Source: Bigelowiella natans CCMP2755 (Eukaryota; Cercozoa; Chlorarachniophyceae). From it: a stretch of DNA of 64,000 nucleotides. The position numbers and the translations under genes are program-made. Location: NCBI GenBank assembly GCA_000320545.1, contig ADNK01000427.1:115001-179000 (forward strand). The letters are read 5' to 3'. Below the pieces are notes generated by a model. The model was not told the DNA's origin and ran no database searches. It saw nothing but the letters and a program-made list of their open reading frames with translations. How positions within the stretch are numbered: position 1 is the stretch's first letter; the number at the start of each line of letters is the position of its first letter. This document shows positions 13,778 through 25,013 of this stretch, in pieces.

Positions 13778-13885
13778 ATAGTAGTAGTAGTAGTAGTAAT
13801 AGTAGCAGATCTCTATTTTGCCTTGTTGGTTGGTTTCTCTTCTCTTCTCTTACGTTGGCGAAGTCAACTGGTATCTATATGTATA

Positions 13886-13922
<37 letters not shown>

Positions 13923-14613
13923 GGCATTATTCAGATACGGGCAGGAGCACGATGAAGACGACGAAAAGTTGAAAGAGATGATGACAACAACGACGGTTAA
14001 GAAGGCCGGTGATGGTGCCCCCAGTGAGACTCCAGATCACCAGGAAGAACCTGCTAAAAAACAATTCACAAGAGTAAGATTCCTCACAGCAAAAGATTTC
14101 CACAAACTCAAGGTGGTTCTAATAGTAGCTGGAGAGGAGTCATTATCATCATCATTATCATCATCATCATCATGTAGGATGGTGAATCAATAAACTATTA
14201 ACCATAGTAATTCCTGACTGAAATCAATCATTTTCAGGTAATGCGCGAGCAGACCAGCGCGGGGAGAAAGCGTAGGCGGAGTCATGAAGAAAAAGACGAT
14301 GTACAGCCAGGCAGCAGCAACGATGTGGAGGAGCCTGATAACAGCGAAGAAGAAGATGATGATGATGAAGAAGAAATGGTTATTGAAGGAGGTCACGGTC
14401 ACATAAGGAACCAGATGCTGCCTCTCAATGTGGAAGTCAGTGTGCATATAATGTGTTAGTTGTGCGTAGTAGGTGTATGATATACGGAGGCCATAACCAA
14501 TCGTTTCTTTTTCTTGCTTCAGGAGGGGGCTGAGATCACGGAGGATGCGATTATCGGCTATGTTCCTAGAAAGAAGATGACAAAAGAGGTCAATATATCA
14601 ATATCAATATATG

Positions 14614-14646
<33 letters not shown>

Positions 14647-15239
14647 ATAAATCTGAATACCATACATACGATTTTAGATGATTAGTTCATTGCTGTTACA
14701 TATAATTCCATGTAGCAGTCAGTAGCCCATGATTGACATCTTACGCAGTCGAAAACCAAGAAGCACAACCAAACATTTAATGTTTGCTATCATCAGGAAC
14801 GGCGCGAGTGCGCGAAGGAAGGAAGGGAGGGAGTCCAGAAAAAGGTCGTTCAGAGTTATTCTTATTCCACACAATTTTGTAAGCGAAGAATAATACCTCA
14901 ATCACTTTTAATCCTACTATCAAATTGACCTCATTATTATTGTCCTTTTAGTGGGCAATGCGAAACCCAACTGGAACGACGAACAGGGAAAAACTGAAAA
15001 ACAAGCCATTCCTTCTAGCCAAACACAGCTCGAAGATCAGGAAGAAGAAGGTGCCATTCAATCATAAGATAATAAGTCAGTATCACAAATCTGGGTTGCT
15101 CTTGTTTGGAATAATCACAATTGTTGTTATCTTCCTCACACAGAACCTTTCATACAAAGAGCAGCAGCAGAAAACCTCGGCGCATATAAAGGGGCTCAAA
15201 AAATTGGCAAAGAAGCGGTTACGTTCGATGCGCGGCTAG
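9159..15239 (+). CDS. SDA1: SDA1 family 60S ribosome biogenesis protein
   Basis: A gene of over 20 exons that can be followed nearly end to end against the SDA1 family. Exon 1 (9159-9191, MANGTDLLALQ) joins exon 2 (9715-9792, NLVRRDPQGYLEEF), reproducing the family's LQNLIKRDP start. Later exons include LGKDLRSIIAQALIQ (before 10461), MGVKKSLDVIIDLWSRK (11070-11123), IWNDSRTVNAVADMC (11372-), SSLAAIDLLYDPQ (12178-12212), NVISRLIGAHRLIILNFYPF (12467-12533), RCPLAMSSDLLQDLVQYKT (13348-), RFLTAKDFHKLK (14078-14113) and an acidic stretch near 14340-14380. The basic C-terminus ends at 15239 (KKRLRSMRG). SDA1 is a nucleolar/nuclear factor needed for pre-60S maturation and export. Introns carry many microsatellites, and the gene faces GATD3 tail-to-tail. 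Confidence 0.93.
9632..9672. repeat. (CTC)n microsatellite
   Basis: CTC run in the long first intron of SDA1, shortly upstream of the exon 2 acceptor, where it extends the polypyrimidine tract. Confidence 0.9.
9800..9841. repeat. (AT)21 microsatellite
   Basis: Perfect AT run beginning eight bases after the donor of SDA1 exon 2. Confidence 0.95.
10461..10495. repeat. (GTA)n microsatellite starting at a splice donor
   Basis: GTA repeats begin exactly at intron position +1 after the SDA1 exon ending AQALIQ, so each of about twelve units offers a GT. Confidence 0.8.
11209..11276. repeat. (CT)20(GT)14 compound microsatellite
   Basis: Compound dinucleotide run in an SDA1 intron. Confidence 0.95.
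12393..12413. repeat. poly-C run of 21
   Basis: Uninterrupted cytosine homopolymer in an SDA1 intron, unusually long for a nuclear genome; the exact length may be affected by sequencing. Confidence 0.8.
12711..12778. repeat. (TA)n(GT)n compound microsatellite
   Basis: TA run followed by GT run in an SDA1 intron. Confidence 0.95.
13743..13808. repeat. (GTA)n microsatellite with interruptions
   Basis: GTA/TAG repeats begin within three bases of the donor of the SDA1 exon ending PNKQRE. Confidence 0.85.
13888..13919. repeat. (TA)n microsatellite
   Basis: TA run near the 3' end of the same SDA1 intron, immediately upstream of the next acceptor region. Confidence 0.9.
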
Positions 15240-15868
15240 ACATACTTCTATGCAATTATTACGCTACTGTGCTGTTGGGTGTAGAATATGTCGTCATCAT
15301 GATCGGAGCAATGAATATGTACAACAACTGTGTGCACGCAATAACGTGACAGGCGTTATTATTATAATTATCTCATTGCTGTATGTCGCCAGCCGCCACT
15401 GCTGCTGTTATTACTTAGAAATTTGTGCTTGCATGCTGAGATACGTATGCGCTGCATTTATACAGACACACAGCCCTACCTTAGCCTTATGTGGCGCAGG
15501 TAATGAGTGTTGCAGCGCATAGAGATCTAGACATATCATTGCGGTAGATGAAACGTATCATCGGATGCCTAGAGTCTTCGATTAGCAGGTAAAACAGTAT
15601 ATTTCGCATCATTCTGATGAGCTAGCTGAGCATGAGTGTGCTCGTCTCGCTCCGGTTACGTTCATCCTACTTTTTCTATTTATCTGTCAAAGCAAGGCTA
15701 TTTCTACATAGAGCGTGCAGAACTTGGGAACATACATAGGCTAAAATTGGTCTTATTCAGTTTGTGCTGCTACTACTAGCTAGCTACTAGAGCTATAGCG
15801 TGCGTGGAGTGAATTGCTTTGGCATGTGATGCGGAATTGAAGTCTTTCTCGCATCGTCGTCACCCGAT
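15240..15868. other. Tail-to-tail intergenic gap
   Basis: Gap between the 3' ends of SDA1 and GATD3. About six CTAG words, clustered at 15525-15530, 15570 and 15774-15792 (ACTAGCTAGCTACTAG). No gene recognised. Confidence 0.6.
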
Positions 15869-16917
15869 TCACTTTTTAACTAAATTTAGCACCTCATCTA
15901 CCATCAAACCGACATTATCAAAAACTTCATGTGGACTTGCGTCGCACATGTAAGCAGCAGAAGTAACAACAAGGTTCTTCTTGTCAACGTGGGCTTCTTT
16001 CATTCCCTAAATATTTAAATTGAATATTCGTGAGACATGGCTGCATCCTTGGAAATCAGGTTGCATTACCGTGACAATGTGGTGCGCACCAAAGTTGCTT
16101 ATAGCTTCTGCAGCTCCAGAGTGGGGCCATTGTTTTCCCTCCTTGCATTCTTCTACATCTGATCCTACTGTAAGCTCAAGATTGGGGATAGACTTTCCAA
16201 GGGCCTTAGCTGCAAGAACTGGAGCAATGCAACACAGCCCTATAGGTTTTTGGGCTGAATAATGGGGTATTAGATTTATCATAAGGATTTCATATGAAAG
16301 GCAGTACCCTCGGAGAACTTCTCGAGAATCAACTTCACTTTTGGTTGAATACCGCAATCCATTCCCATCGTCGCAAACGTTGATAAGTTTTTGGCTGCGC
16401 CAAAGCCACCTAATCCACCAAAATTAGGACATAAGGAGATGAGATACCAACGATTATATCATTTAGTTCAGAGAGACTAACCAGGGAAAATAACTGCATC
16501 AAAGTCGTTGACATCGAGCATATCCAGAGGTTCAATCTGTCCCCGAGTTATCCTCGCGCTTTCGGTCAGAACATTGCGCTTCTGCTTAATTTCTTCTCCA
16601 TTCGTGTGATCTATAACGTGCATCTACAAAAGATGGTGCATGTGATTGTGGGGATGGAATGATAGAACCAATGTACCTACCTGTGGTTGGAAGGGTGCAA
16701 AGTTCTTTACCTTCACCCCAGCCCGTGAAAGATGCACGAGGGTGGCCACAGCTTCGGTGACCTCAGATCCATCGTAGACACCACATCCCGAAAGTATCAC
16801 AGCTATGTTTTTTTGATCCGAATGAACTGCAGACAATCGTCGGATGCGAAAGCGGACGGAGGGGGCAGGCCGCCTCCGCCTGAATCCGAGCGTGCGCATC
16901 ACCATCCGATTGAGCAT
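15869..16917 (-). CDS. GATD3: GATD3/ES1-type glutamine amidotransferase-like protein
   Basis: Five exons on the minus strand (16681-16917, 16482-16623, 16308-16409, 16070-16254, 15869-16006) total 804 bases, 267 residues. The first 30 residues are Arg-rich with no acidic residue ([19 protein letters not shown]), as in a mitochondrial presequence. The core follows the ES1/ElbB family: [41 protein letters not shown], then [15 protein letters not shown] with the nucleophile-type Cys of the DJ-1/PfpI fold. The family is reported as a mitochondrial (or plastid) deglycase-like or glyoxalase-related protein; the reaction is not certain. The length matches the family. It shares a 227-bp head-to-head promoter region with the AIDA-like gene. 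Confidence 0.93.
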
Positions 16918-17144
16918 CGTCCTTTTTGAGTTATTATTATTTCTAGTATTATCGTCGTGAATTGGTTGTCGCGCATAAAAATTATCCTCAAAAAATCAAA
17001 ATACCAATAAACTTGGGAAATTTGCCTAATTTCATCCAGAATGGTCGAAAAATCAAAGATAATTGGCAATTGTTGTGTCCGAGGGCTGCCCTCATATTCC
17101 AGCACTCTAACTTCGTCACCTTAGACTTGAGGAGTGAAGAAGCA
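16918..17144. promoter_or_regulatory. Compact bidirectional promoter region
   Basis: Only 227 bases separate the start codons of GATD3 (minus) and the AIDA-like gene (plus), so both promoters must lie here or overlap the 5' UTRs. AT-rich; no defined element recognised. The plus frame stays open to 16962, so a longer AIDA-like N-terminus cannot be excluded. Confidence 0.5.
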
Positions 17145-18035
17145 ATGGGACAGAGCGCTTGCAAAATGAATGAGGTGCCAGCCTCATCCGACCATGAAGA
17201 CAATTTGGAAAAGATTGAACGATTGAAGGAAGAGGTGGCAAAAGCAAATGCGGCTAAAGAGGCGGCAGAGAAACGCTACGAGACGCTTAAGGATCAGCGT
17301 GAAGCGTTGGAAAAGGAAAAGTCTAAGGAAAGCGAAGGAGCTGAAGTTATTAAAAATGCAGAAAAGAAATCAAGTAAAGTATATGCTGAGCTCAAACAGA
17401 TAAGACAGAATCTTGAAGACAGCAAAAAGAAGGCGTTGGCTCTCGGACAACAAATTACACTTCTTACGAACATTTCCACATGGAGCGTCCTACCCAAGTG
17501 TCCCAAGACCCTCATCGAAGGAACTTCGATCTTCAGAGTGCAGGTCAAAGACGCAGCAATCTCGACATCAAAGTTAAAATCAGTCAGCGATGTTCTTTCG
17601 GCTACTGACTCGAAGGATGTTGCGAACGACGTACACGTCGTGGTGGTGGTTGTAGATGAGAAAGGACAGGTGTTGGGGCAGGCCTACCGGACCCCTAAAG
17701 GAAACCTACTTGCACCTCTTTACATCATATGCCCGAGTAGTGAAGATGAGAAGAAAAAGATTAAGGCCGGCAAGCGGTTCATTTTTTTCCAGATTAAACA
17801 TGAGAAAATGAAGCAAGATTTTGGGAAGATGAGCACTCGATGTTTTGCATTCCACAACTTTGCCAAGCCCTCACTTGACGGTAAAAATTTATCTCTACAA
17901 CTATTCAAGAAGCCTACTGACTTCACTAGGGATCCAAACAATTTGGTTCCACATGGGAAGGACAACTTAGATGTCATTCTCACAGAATTACACGGAACGG
18001 AGGATCACGTTCTCCCTGATTCCTATGTTCATTAA
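17145..18035 (+). CDS. AIDA-like C2 domain protein with coiled coil, intronless
   Basis: A single uninterrupted frame of 296 residues when started at the ATG at 17145. Residues about 20-115 are a Lys/Glu-rich coiled coil. The C-terminal half matches the C2 domain of AIDA (axin interactor, dorsalization-associated): AGKRFIFFQIKHEKMKQ, STRCFAFHNF and the diagnostic LFKKPTDFT. In animals this domain binds phosphoinositides and contacts membranes. The N-terminus, MGQSACKMNE, has Gly2 and Cys6 in a context compatible with N-myristoylation and palmitoylation, which would support membrane anchoring (inference). The absence of introns is striking beside genes with up to 20 or more. The upstream frame to 16962 lacks similarity, so I prefer 17145. 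Confidence 0.85.
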   Translation: MGQSACKMNEVPASSDHEDNLEKIERLKEEVAKANAAKEAAEKRYETLKDQREALEKEKSKESEGAEVIKNAEKKSSKVYAELKQIRQNLEDSKKKALALGQQITLLTNISTWSVLPKCPKTLIEGTSIFRVQVKDAAISTSKLKSVSDVLSATDSKDVANDVHVVVVVVDEKGQVLGQAYRTPKGNLLAPLYIICPSSEDEKKKIKAGKRFIFFQIKHEKMKQDFGKMSTRCFAFHNFAKPSLDGKNLSLQLFKKPTDFTRDPNNLVPHGKDNLDVILTELHGTEDHVLPDSYVH

Positions 18036-19012
18036 AATGAGCATGAACTGAATCAAAATCTCAATGTACAATTAATAACAACATATCAATTGAAAAACGA
18101 TTATGGTCAAGATTCTACTTAAAGTAAGAGATTGGCAGGCGCTTCGACGGATTGTTCGGAATTTATGACAAAAAAGAACAGAAATTACAAGATGCTGCAT
18201 CGCATACTACTGGCAATCTTCGAACACCATAATTGTCGCTCCGAGCGATGGTATTTGCTGGAGATTTCAGTGCTAGATCGAATATTAGCTTGGTATGACG
18301 AGCTTTTGTGGTTACATTTCACCAATTCTTGTCAACTGTATGCAACTGATCGTTTCAGTGAATAGCAGTAGGGGATTCTTTGAGGCGATCATATGTTTCA
18401 GCGAACACTTTCTTCATGAAAGTAATCAAGCATTCCTTGGGCCATGCTAGCATGTTTAGTTCTTTGCTGTTTTTGGGACGATTTGTACGAACTAATTTCA
18501 CGAGGTCTTTTGCATGTCCAGACATAGCTAGATAGACATGTTTGTTTTTCATCGATGCCTAGGCACTAGGCATGTTGGCAAGTTGTTCCCACTTGTCGTA
18601 GACTCCATTGTGAAACAATTGTAAATACATCATCCAGATCATGCGAACTATTAGATGACAGTCTAACGCGCTGCTGCGATTCATATCTCGTACCGTACCG
18701 TACGTACTAGCATACACCAGTGCTACCTAGCTAGCTAGTTCTAGTAGTTACTGTGCATGGGCGACGCGAACACATGGCAGCAATAGAATAGGTTCTGCGG
18801 GCGCAGGTTCGCAGCAGTCTATCCAATAACGGCTACATACATACTATAAGTACAACCAACGTGCATATATGGCTCACATATCATTTTGTCAGTCGTCGCA
18901 TGATAAGTACTAGAGTACTTCAGTTTTCTAGTATTACAATTAGGAACGCAGCAACGATGTTATGCAAAGCATGATGAGCAGATCGAAGGCGACACGTACG
19001 ATGATTACTAGA
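18036..19012. other. Tail-to-tail intergenic gap
   Basis: Gap between the 3' ends of the AIDA-like gene and NCKX. About 13 CTAG words, with a dense cluster at 18706-18745 (CCTAGCTAGCTAG and TTCTAG) and repeated CGTACC/CGTACG words at 18693-18710. A 65-codon minus frame at 18358-18552 has ordinary composition but no recognisable homology and is not called. Confidence 0.6.
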
Positions 19013-21002
19013 TTAACCAAGCGCCTCTACAACTATGGATATTGTCACAAAAATAACCCACAGGAAAAAGAATAAGAATCCAAGAGGCTTGCTCAACTTC
19101 CAGCCCAACATCGATATCGAGCCGATGACACAAAACAACATAGCAAACAACAATACTAGAGATATTAGTAGCCCATTGGTACCCACTTCTATGGATGAGC
19201 CATTGATGAGAGTAAACAAGAACCAAGGCAACGGCAAACCAATGGTCACATCAAAGATATTCGAACCGAGGCTTGACGAAATTGCCATGTCCCCTCTGCC
19301 TTCTCTCGTTACAATGATGCTTTCCAGGAGATCTGGAACCGAAGTTCCAATTGCAAGTATGGTAAGACCAGTAATCTGAGAAGGTATTCGGAGTGCAATG
19401 CTGAGGGATGTCGCCCACCATACCATGAAATAAGAAAATACAGCGATCCATCCTACACTGGCAAGGAATGCAGCTATGTAGTAGTCACGGCGTCCCTCTC
19501 TGCGGACATCAGGGATGGTATAGTATAGCGAATATGTCAAAGGTGCTAAAAGAACGTAAGACACTTGTTTTCCTTTGGAACTTGGCCATTCAAGACTCAT
19601 AGGATCATCATCGTCATCATCATCTTGTGCCTCTTCATCCATATTCCGGTCTCTCATTTCCTGCATTTCTTTTCTTTTCTTCGTTTCGGATCGTGAGATA
19701 GCGTTACTCAGCAAAGGTGCCTCTATAGAGTCGTGCACTACGTCTTCAGGTCTGGCCATGGCGATCAAAACAATATCCGACATCGAAGCTTTTTTTGTAG
19801 ACCTGAGTCGATTGTCAGTCCTCCTTCCACGAACTCTTCGAATGATATATCTGCACACAGCTTGCCATTTTGCTTTTGCTGTTATTTCGTTTTTATTTTT
19901 AAGCTTTAGAACTCTTCTGCTCGTGAAAAAGTCATGAAGACCGAAATGCATTCGCTGACTGCTTTTCCTACTTCTGCCGACAACTTCGTTAACATCCTCC
20001 TTCTCTGCAAGAGTGCCATTCTCCTCATCAACACGGTCTGGCATTTTTTTCATTTCCACTTCTTGTGTAGATTCAGCTTTTTCTGCCTGGTCCTCCATTT
20101 GTATTCCAAGAAAGCCCTTTACCCAGATCTCCATTTCACGATTGTAGTACATCAAGACAACATACAGGAGGTACAGGCTAAGCATGATGGCAGCTTCCCA
20201 GACCTCAATTTCTCTGTCGTTGAAGAAAGCAATGAGTACTCCGAGAGAAATTGCATAGCAAACAGAATCGCGTGCGAGAGGCCAAGCTGTGAGCCTTTGG
20301 TTTATCCAAAATTTTATATGAGAATACGGAATTATTTGGAAAATAAAAATAATTTACTTCAAATCTGTTTTCGCTGCCATTGCACAAGCACCGATAACGA
20401 AGAGGATATTGAAAACAGCAGAGCCAACAATGGTACCAAATCCGACATCGCTTCGACTCACGAAAGTACCCACAAATGAGGTGGCTAACTCTGGGGCAGA
20501 ACCTCCTGCTGCCATGAATGTTGCTCCAGCGACATCATCCTGTAAATCAAAATTACTGATGAGAAATAACCCAGTTTGTCGAAAATATCAACCTGTAGAT
20601 CTAAGCGGCTTGAAATAACTTCCAATGTAGGCACGAAGAACTCGTCACAGACCAACGCTAACGCCGCAAACATGTACACGATGCCGATAGTGTGCAAGAT
20701 TATGGCCCCATTGCTTCGTTCATTTTCACTGAACAGATCTGGAGGATAGTTTGCAAGCTCTTCATTGGACTCTTCCAAGATCCGACGATTATGAGAGGTT
20801 GTAGTTCCTAAGTGAGAGCGACATGGCATGCAAATTACATTTTAAGTCACGGTGAGAAGAAAGTCAGTTGCATCATACAACCCTGTCTTTCGCTCCGAGC
20901 TTCATTCTGCCAGGTCACCGATGTAGCTACCAACGCTAAAATAAGACAGAAGGCAGCAACAAGTCGGGAAAATCGTAGCCGTCGTTTTGTGATGAACACC
21001 AT
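19013..21002 (-). CDS. K+-dependent Na+/Ca2+ exchanger (NCKX/SLC24 type)
   Basis: Four exons (20882-21002, 20593-20807, 20358-20539, 19013-20294) sum to 1,800 bases, 599 residues. The start [14 protein letters not shown] leads into a hydrophobic signal-like segment. The alpha-1 repeat is read across exon 3: [20 protein letters not shown] and [19 protein letters not shown]. The alpha-2 repeat lies in exon 4: [19 protein letters not shown] and [18 protein letters not shown]. These two inverted repeats bind Ca2+/K+ in NCKX exchangers. Between them is a long charged cytosolic loop with an Asp run (about 19600-19630). It should export Ca2+ against Na+ and K+ gradients at the plasma membrane or a vacuole. 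An in-frame ATG at 21089 could add 29 residues. Confidence 0.93.
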
Positions 21003-21816
21003 TGCCTCGTTGGGACTTATGAAGTAAAGCCTCGATCCGATAGAGAGTTCAATTAAGATTGAAAAAACAGTTCGACTTTTCGGCAACATGGGAGAAAATT
21101 ACACCTTTAGACGATTCAACGTAAGACGTAGCGCAATTCACTCCTGAATTCCTTTGCCACTGTTAGTTGTGTGCGGAGATCTCGAAGATCAAACAGCAAG
21201 TACACTCCTACTGAATACTAGAAAATAAGATTTGGGTATTTGCTGCACAATGCTCCATATACTGCATATTTGCCCTCCAAAAGGGATGAGCGACAAAGAA
21301 AAAATACCCTAAATCCTGAGCAGCTGGACGAAGAATTAAAATAGCTTCCCGAATTTTTCAGGAATTTTTCATTTAAGAATTGTTCGAAAGTATGACTTTG
21401 CCAAAAAGGCCATATAAATTATATTACGACACGCAACTATTCTAACATTATAATTTAAATGTCTCGCATCGACGCATTGGTTGATTCGCTGATGGAAGAT
21501 TAAATCTGAAATTGATCGATTTCCCTGCAGCCAAGCAAGCTAGTGGCCAACCCTAAGCTGAAAAAGTGACAACAACGGCACCAAGACGTATCCAGGACGG
21601 CAGAGCGCTCCCACCACCAACCCAGCTCGAGCACAGCACAAATACACTCACGTGTGCCCCCCGCTCCTTAGGGGTCAGTGGAAAGTTGTATTTTCTTTCA
21701 ATATGTTGGTTACATGGCTCATCTGCAACTTGTGTTGTCCTCACTCAGTCTCGGAGATAAGCGTCCACACATCGAATTTCGAAACTTAATTTGAGACTAC
21801 CAATTGAAACCAGTAG
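21003..21816. other. Head-to-head intergenic gap
   Basis: Gap between NCKX and LETM1 starts. AT-rich in 21210-21470, two CTAG words only. No gene recognised; short open frames at 21553-21760 occur on both strands and look random. Confidence 0.55.
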
Positions 21817-22400
21817 ATGGAGTCTCTACCCATTCTGCTTTTCCAGGAAGCAACACGATTGGGTAAATCTGACAGGAGAGTAGGGAAAATAGGTGCAGCA
21901 CTCACTCACTCCGTCTGTGTTTAGGTGTACGTGTTGCTCGTAGCAATGGAAAGGCTGGTTTCGGCATTTTAGTGAGGACCTCGAGGGTGTCTCAAGCCAC
22001 CCTCACTCGCTACCGCTGTCTTACCCTGCAGACGGCGCCTAGGACGAAGAGATTCGCAAGGCCATCATCGTTCTCTACAACTCCAGCTCCCAATGTGATA
22101 ATAAACTACTCTTTCTCGTTCTTCTAAACCTCAGCTGATTACGGACGTTGTGTAGCAGAACAACCGCCCCGAAGATGATAATTCAGAAGGGAAAGCAAAA
22201 GCGGTCGTAGGAGACACCACGAGCAGCCAAGCTGCAACTTCCTCAGGTTCCACAACAACATCTGAAAGCAGCAGCAAGTCTGCGTCAGAGTACTGGCGTC
22301 AGGACTACAAGACTGAGTTCTCCACTGAAGAACTCCTGCAGGTCAAAATTTGAATTTACAACAAATCACTTATCAGCAGACGATCCGTGGCCAGTCGGAA

Positions 22401-22438
<38 letters not shown>

Positions 22439-24080
22439 AAACGAATCATTTAAGACAAGGTCCGTGTAAAAATACATTGCCCCTGCTGTATTTCAGAAAG
22501 CAAAGGAGGCCAAAGCTAAGGAGGGAAAAGTTTCATTCACTACACGGTGCAGTATCATCGCATATTTTTGACAATTTGGTATTAATGACACGTATTCTTC
22601 AGAGTCGTAGATGGAGTGAAGCACGGGGTTGTTACTGTGGGAAACATGACAATATGGTTCACCACAGGTCCATAAGCTTAGAGCGACGGTCTTCCATTTC
22701 TAAAGCCATTCTACTTGATTTATCCATATCTGTAAGGAGCATTGCATCTACTGACACATCCTTCGGAGATTCCTGGGAGATTGGATTCTCTATGGAAAAC
22801 GATCAAGCACGAAGCTTATGATTACTGGTAATGATGGGTGGTTCTTCTTCAGACTACTCACAGTTGTGCAGCAGCGTTGTTTAACAAAGTACTGCGAACA
22901 TATCTTTCTTTCTCACAGGATTGGTTTCAAACTCATGGGGAAGAATATTGGTGAGATTGAGAAATAATATCGGTTCTTTGTTAGCATGAAGCGCTCATGA
23001 TATCATTTACACATATTACAAGGCACGGCTGCATCTATCCTTCTCACAGCGCTGCAAGGAAAACGTCTTACAAGGCGTGAGAGGAGGTGGGTAGTAGACA
23101 GCACATCGTGCTTGTCAATGAACGTGCCGCTTGATATTATTTCACTGATTTTTGACAAGAAACACGCAATGCTGCCACTGAATCGATCCAACGATACTAC
23201 TATCATCCTTAGAATGCTCCGAAGAACTGCCGTGGATATCTTTCGCCTAGGTATTTACCTTGCAAAGAGGAAGAGGAAGAGGCTGTAGTTTATGCTACAA
23301 TTGTTGTTGCTGTTGTCGTTGTCGTCGAAATGAAACTGATTTGTCCCCCATAGCAGACCTGATAGATATAGAAGCGTAAAAATGTAGCATATGTTCCCTA
23401 TTCGGAATATATTCGTATACCCTCCCTCTATCCCAATATATCAATTTAACACGTATGCACGCACTTATTTTTGGTGGTTGGTTGTTATCGTAGTCCCGTT
23501 CTCCATTTTCATCATCATCCCATTCATGGAGTTCCTGCTCCCTGTAGCTCTGAGAATGTTTCCGAACATGTTACCTTCCAGGTGTGTGCTGCCGTGTGAT
23601 TGTGTGCTTTTGTGCGGTTTGTACTTTGAGTGTTATCGTGTATATGATTTACTGAATCTCATTTGCTGCCGCCACTAATTGCTTCTTGATCATTATTCTT
23701 TCAAAGTTTCAAGAAGGTTCATGAACGGGAAGATAAGCTGAAAAAGGACCTCCAGGCACGATTACAGGTAGGGGGTACAATGTACAACAAAAAACAGCAG
23801 AAGAAGCGACAACAACAACTACAACTAGTACTACTACAAGTAGCTTCTTCCGGCTTTGCGAGATTGTACTTACATTGTCTCCCTCTAACCTACATACTAC
23901 TCCTTAGATGGCAAGTTTCCTTCAAGAAACAGTCAACGAGCTTGCCAAATCGAAACTGGTTGTTTGTGACAACTACTCACTCACGTACATCATTATCATT
24001 ATCATTATCATCATCATCATCATCATCGGTGTTTCTTATCACAGCGCTTGCTGTTTTGGCTTTACTACCTCAAACATCCC

Positions 24081-24120
<40 letters not shown>

Positions 24121-24430
24121 CAGAAAGACAAAGACGAGAAAGAAAACGTGGCGGAAATGCTTGGCCTAGTGCGAAAAGGTGAGACATGAGACAAACGATG
24201 ATGGGGAGCGGCTCTTGTGTACAACCACTGACCACATTTGTCTGCCACTTCCTCTTAAGGAAGAAGAAGAAGAAGATGATGATGATGATGATAATGATGG
24301 TACTCGCATCATCAGGTCACCGGATATCCAATGACCAAATCCTTAAGGTTGCAAAGGTGTTTAACGACGAAATCACGTTGGAGAACATGCACAGGCCTCA
24401 ACTGGTGAGTAATTATGATAACCACCTTCC

Positions 24431-24466
<36 letters not shown>

Positions 24467-24842
24467 AGAAACATGATATGCAACATAATACGCAGCAACA
24501 AAATAATGTCGGATAATGAAGTAGAGAATGGTGGCATTTTACAGGAAGAGACAACAATTATATGTGTGATATAACAACGAAAAATACCTGCCACTCTACT
24601 GCCTTTAAATAAGTATATATATACTATCGACAACACATACAACACTTTGTTGCAGGTAAGTTTATGCCAGTACATGGGGCTAAGACCGTATGGATCGAAT
24701 CCACATCTCAGGTTGTAGAAGAAGGACATTAGGAAACGACGACGATGCATCATGATCATCATGATGATGACGATGATGTATGATGTGGTGGTTGTGAAGA
24801 AATTTCTCTCTCTCCCTCTCCCCCCCTCTCTCTCTTCCCGGT

Positions 24843-24875
<33 letters not shown>

Positions 24876-24971
24876 TAATTTATTTCGAGATTTTGAAATC
24901 ATTATGGTGATTCTTATTATTAATGTTTGGCTGGTTGGTGGGTCGTCGCTCCTCCTCCTTCCTTACTACTT

Positions 24972-25013
<42 letters not shown>

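Noticed and set aside
15250-15522. Small plus-strand gene after SDA1
   Set aside because: 90-codon frame with a Cys/Ile-rich random look, located in a tail-to-tail spacer.
18358-18552. 65-codon minus frame in the tail-to-tail gap
   Set aside because: Plausible composition but no homology I can name, no partner exon and CTAG-type spacer around it.
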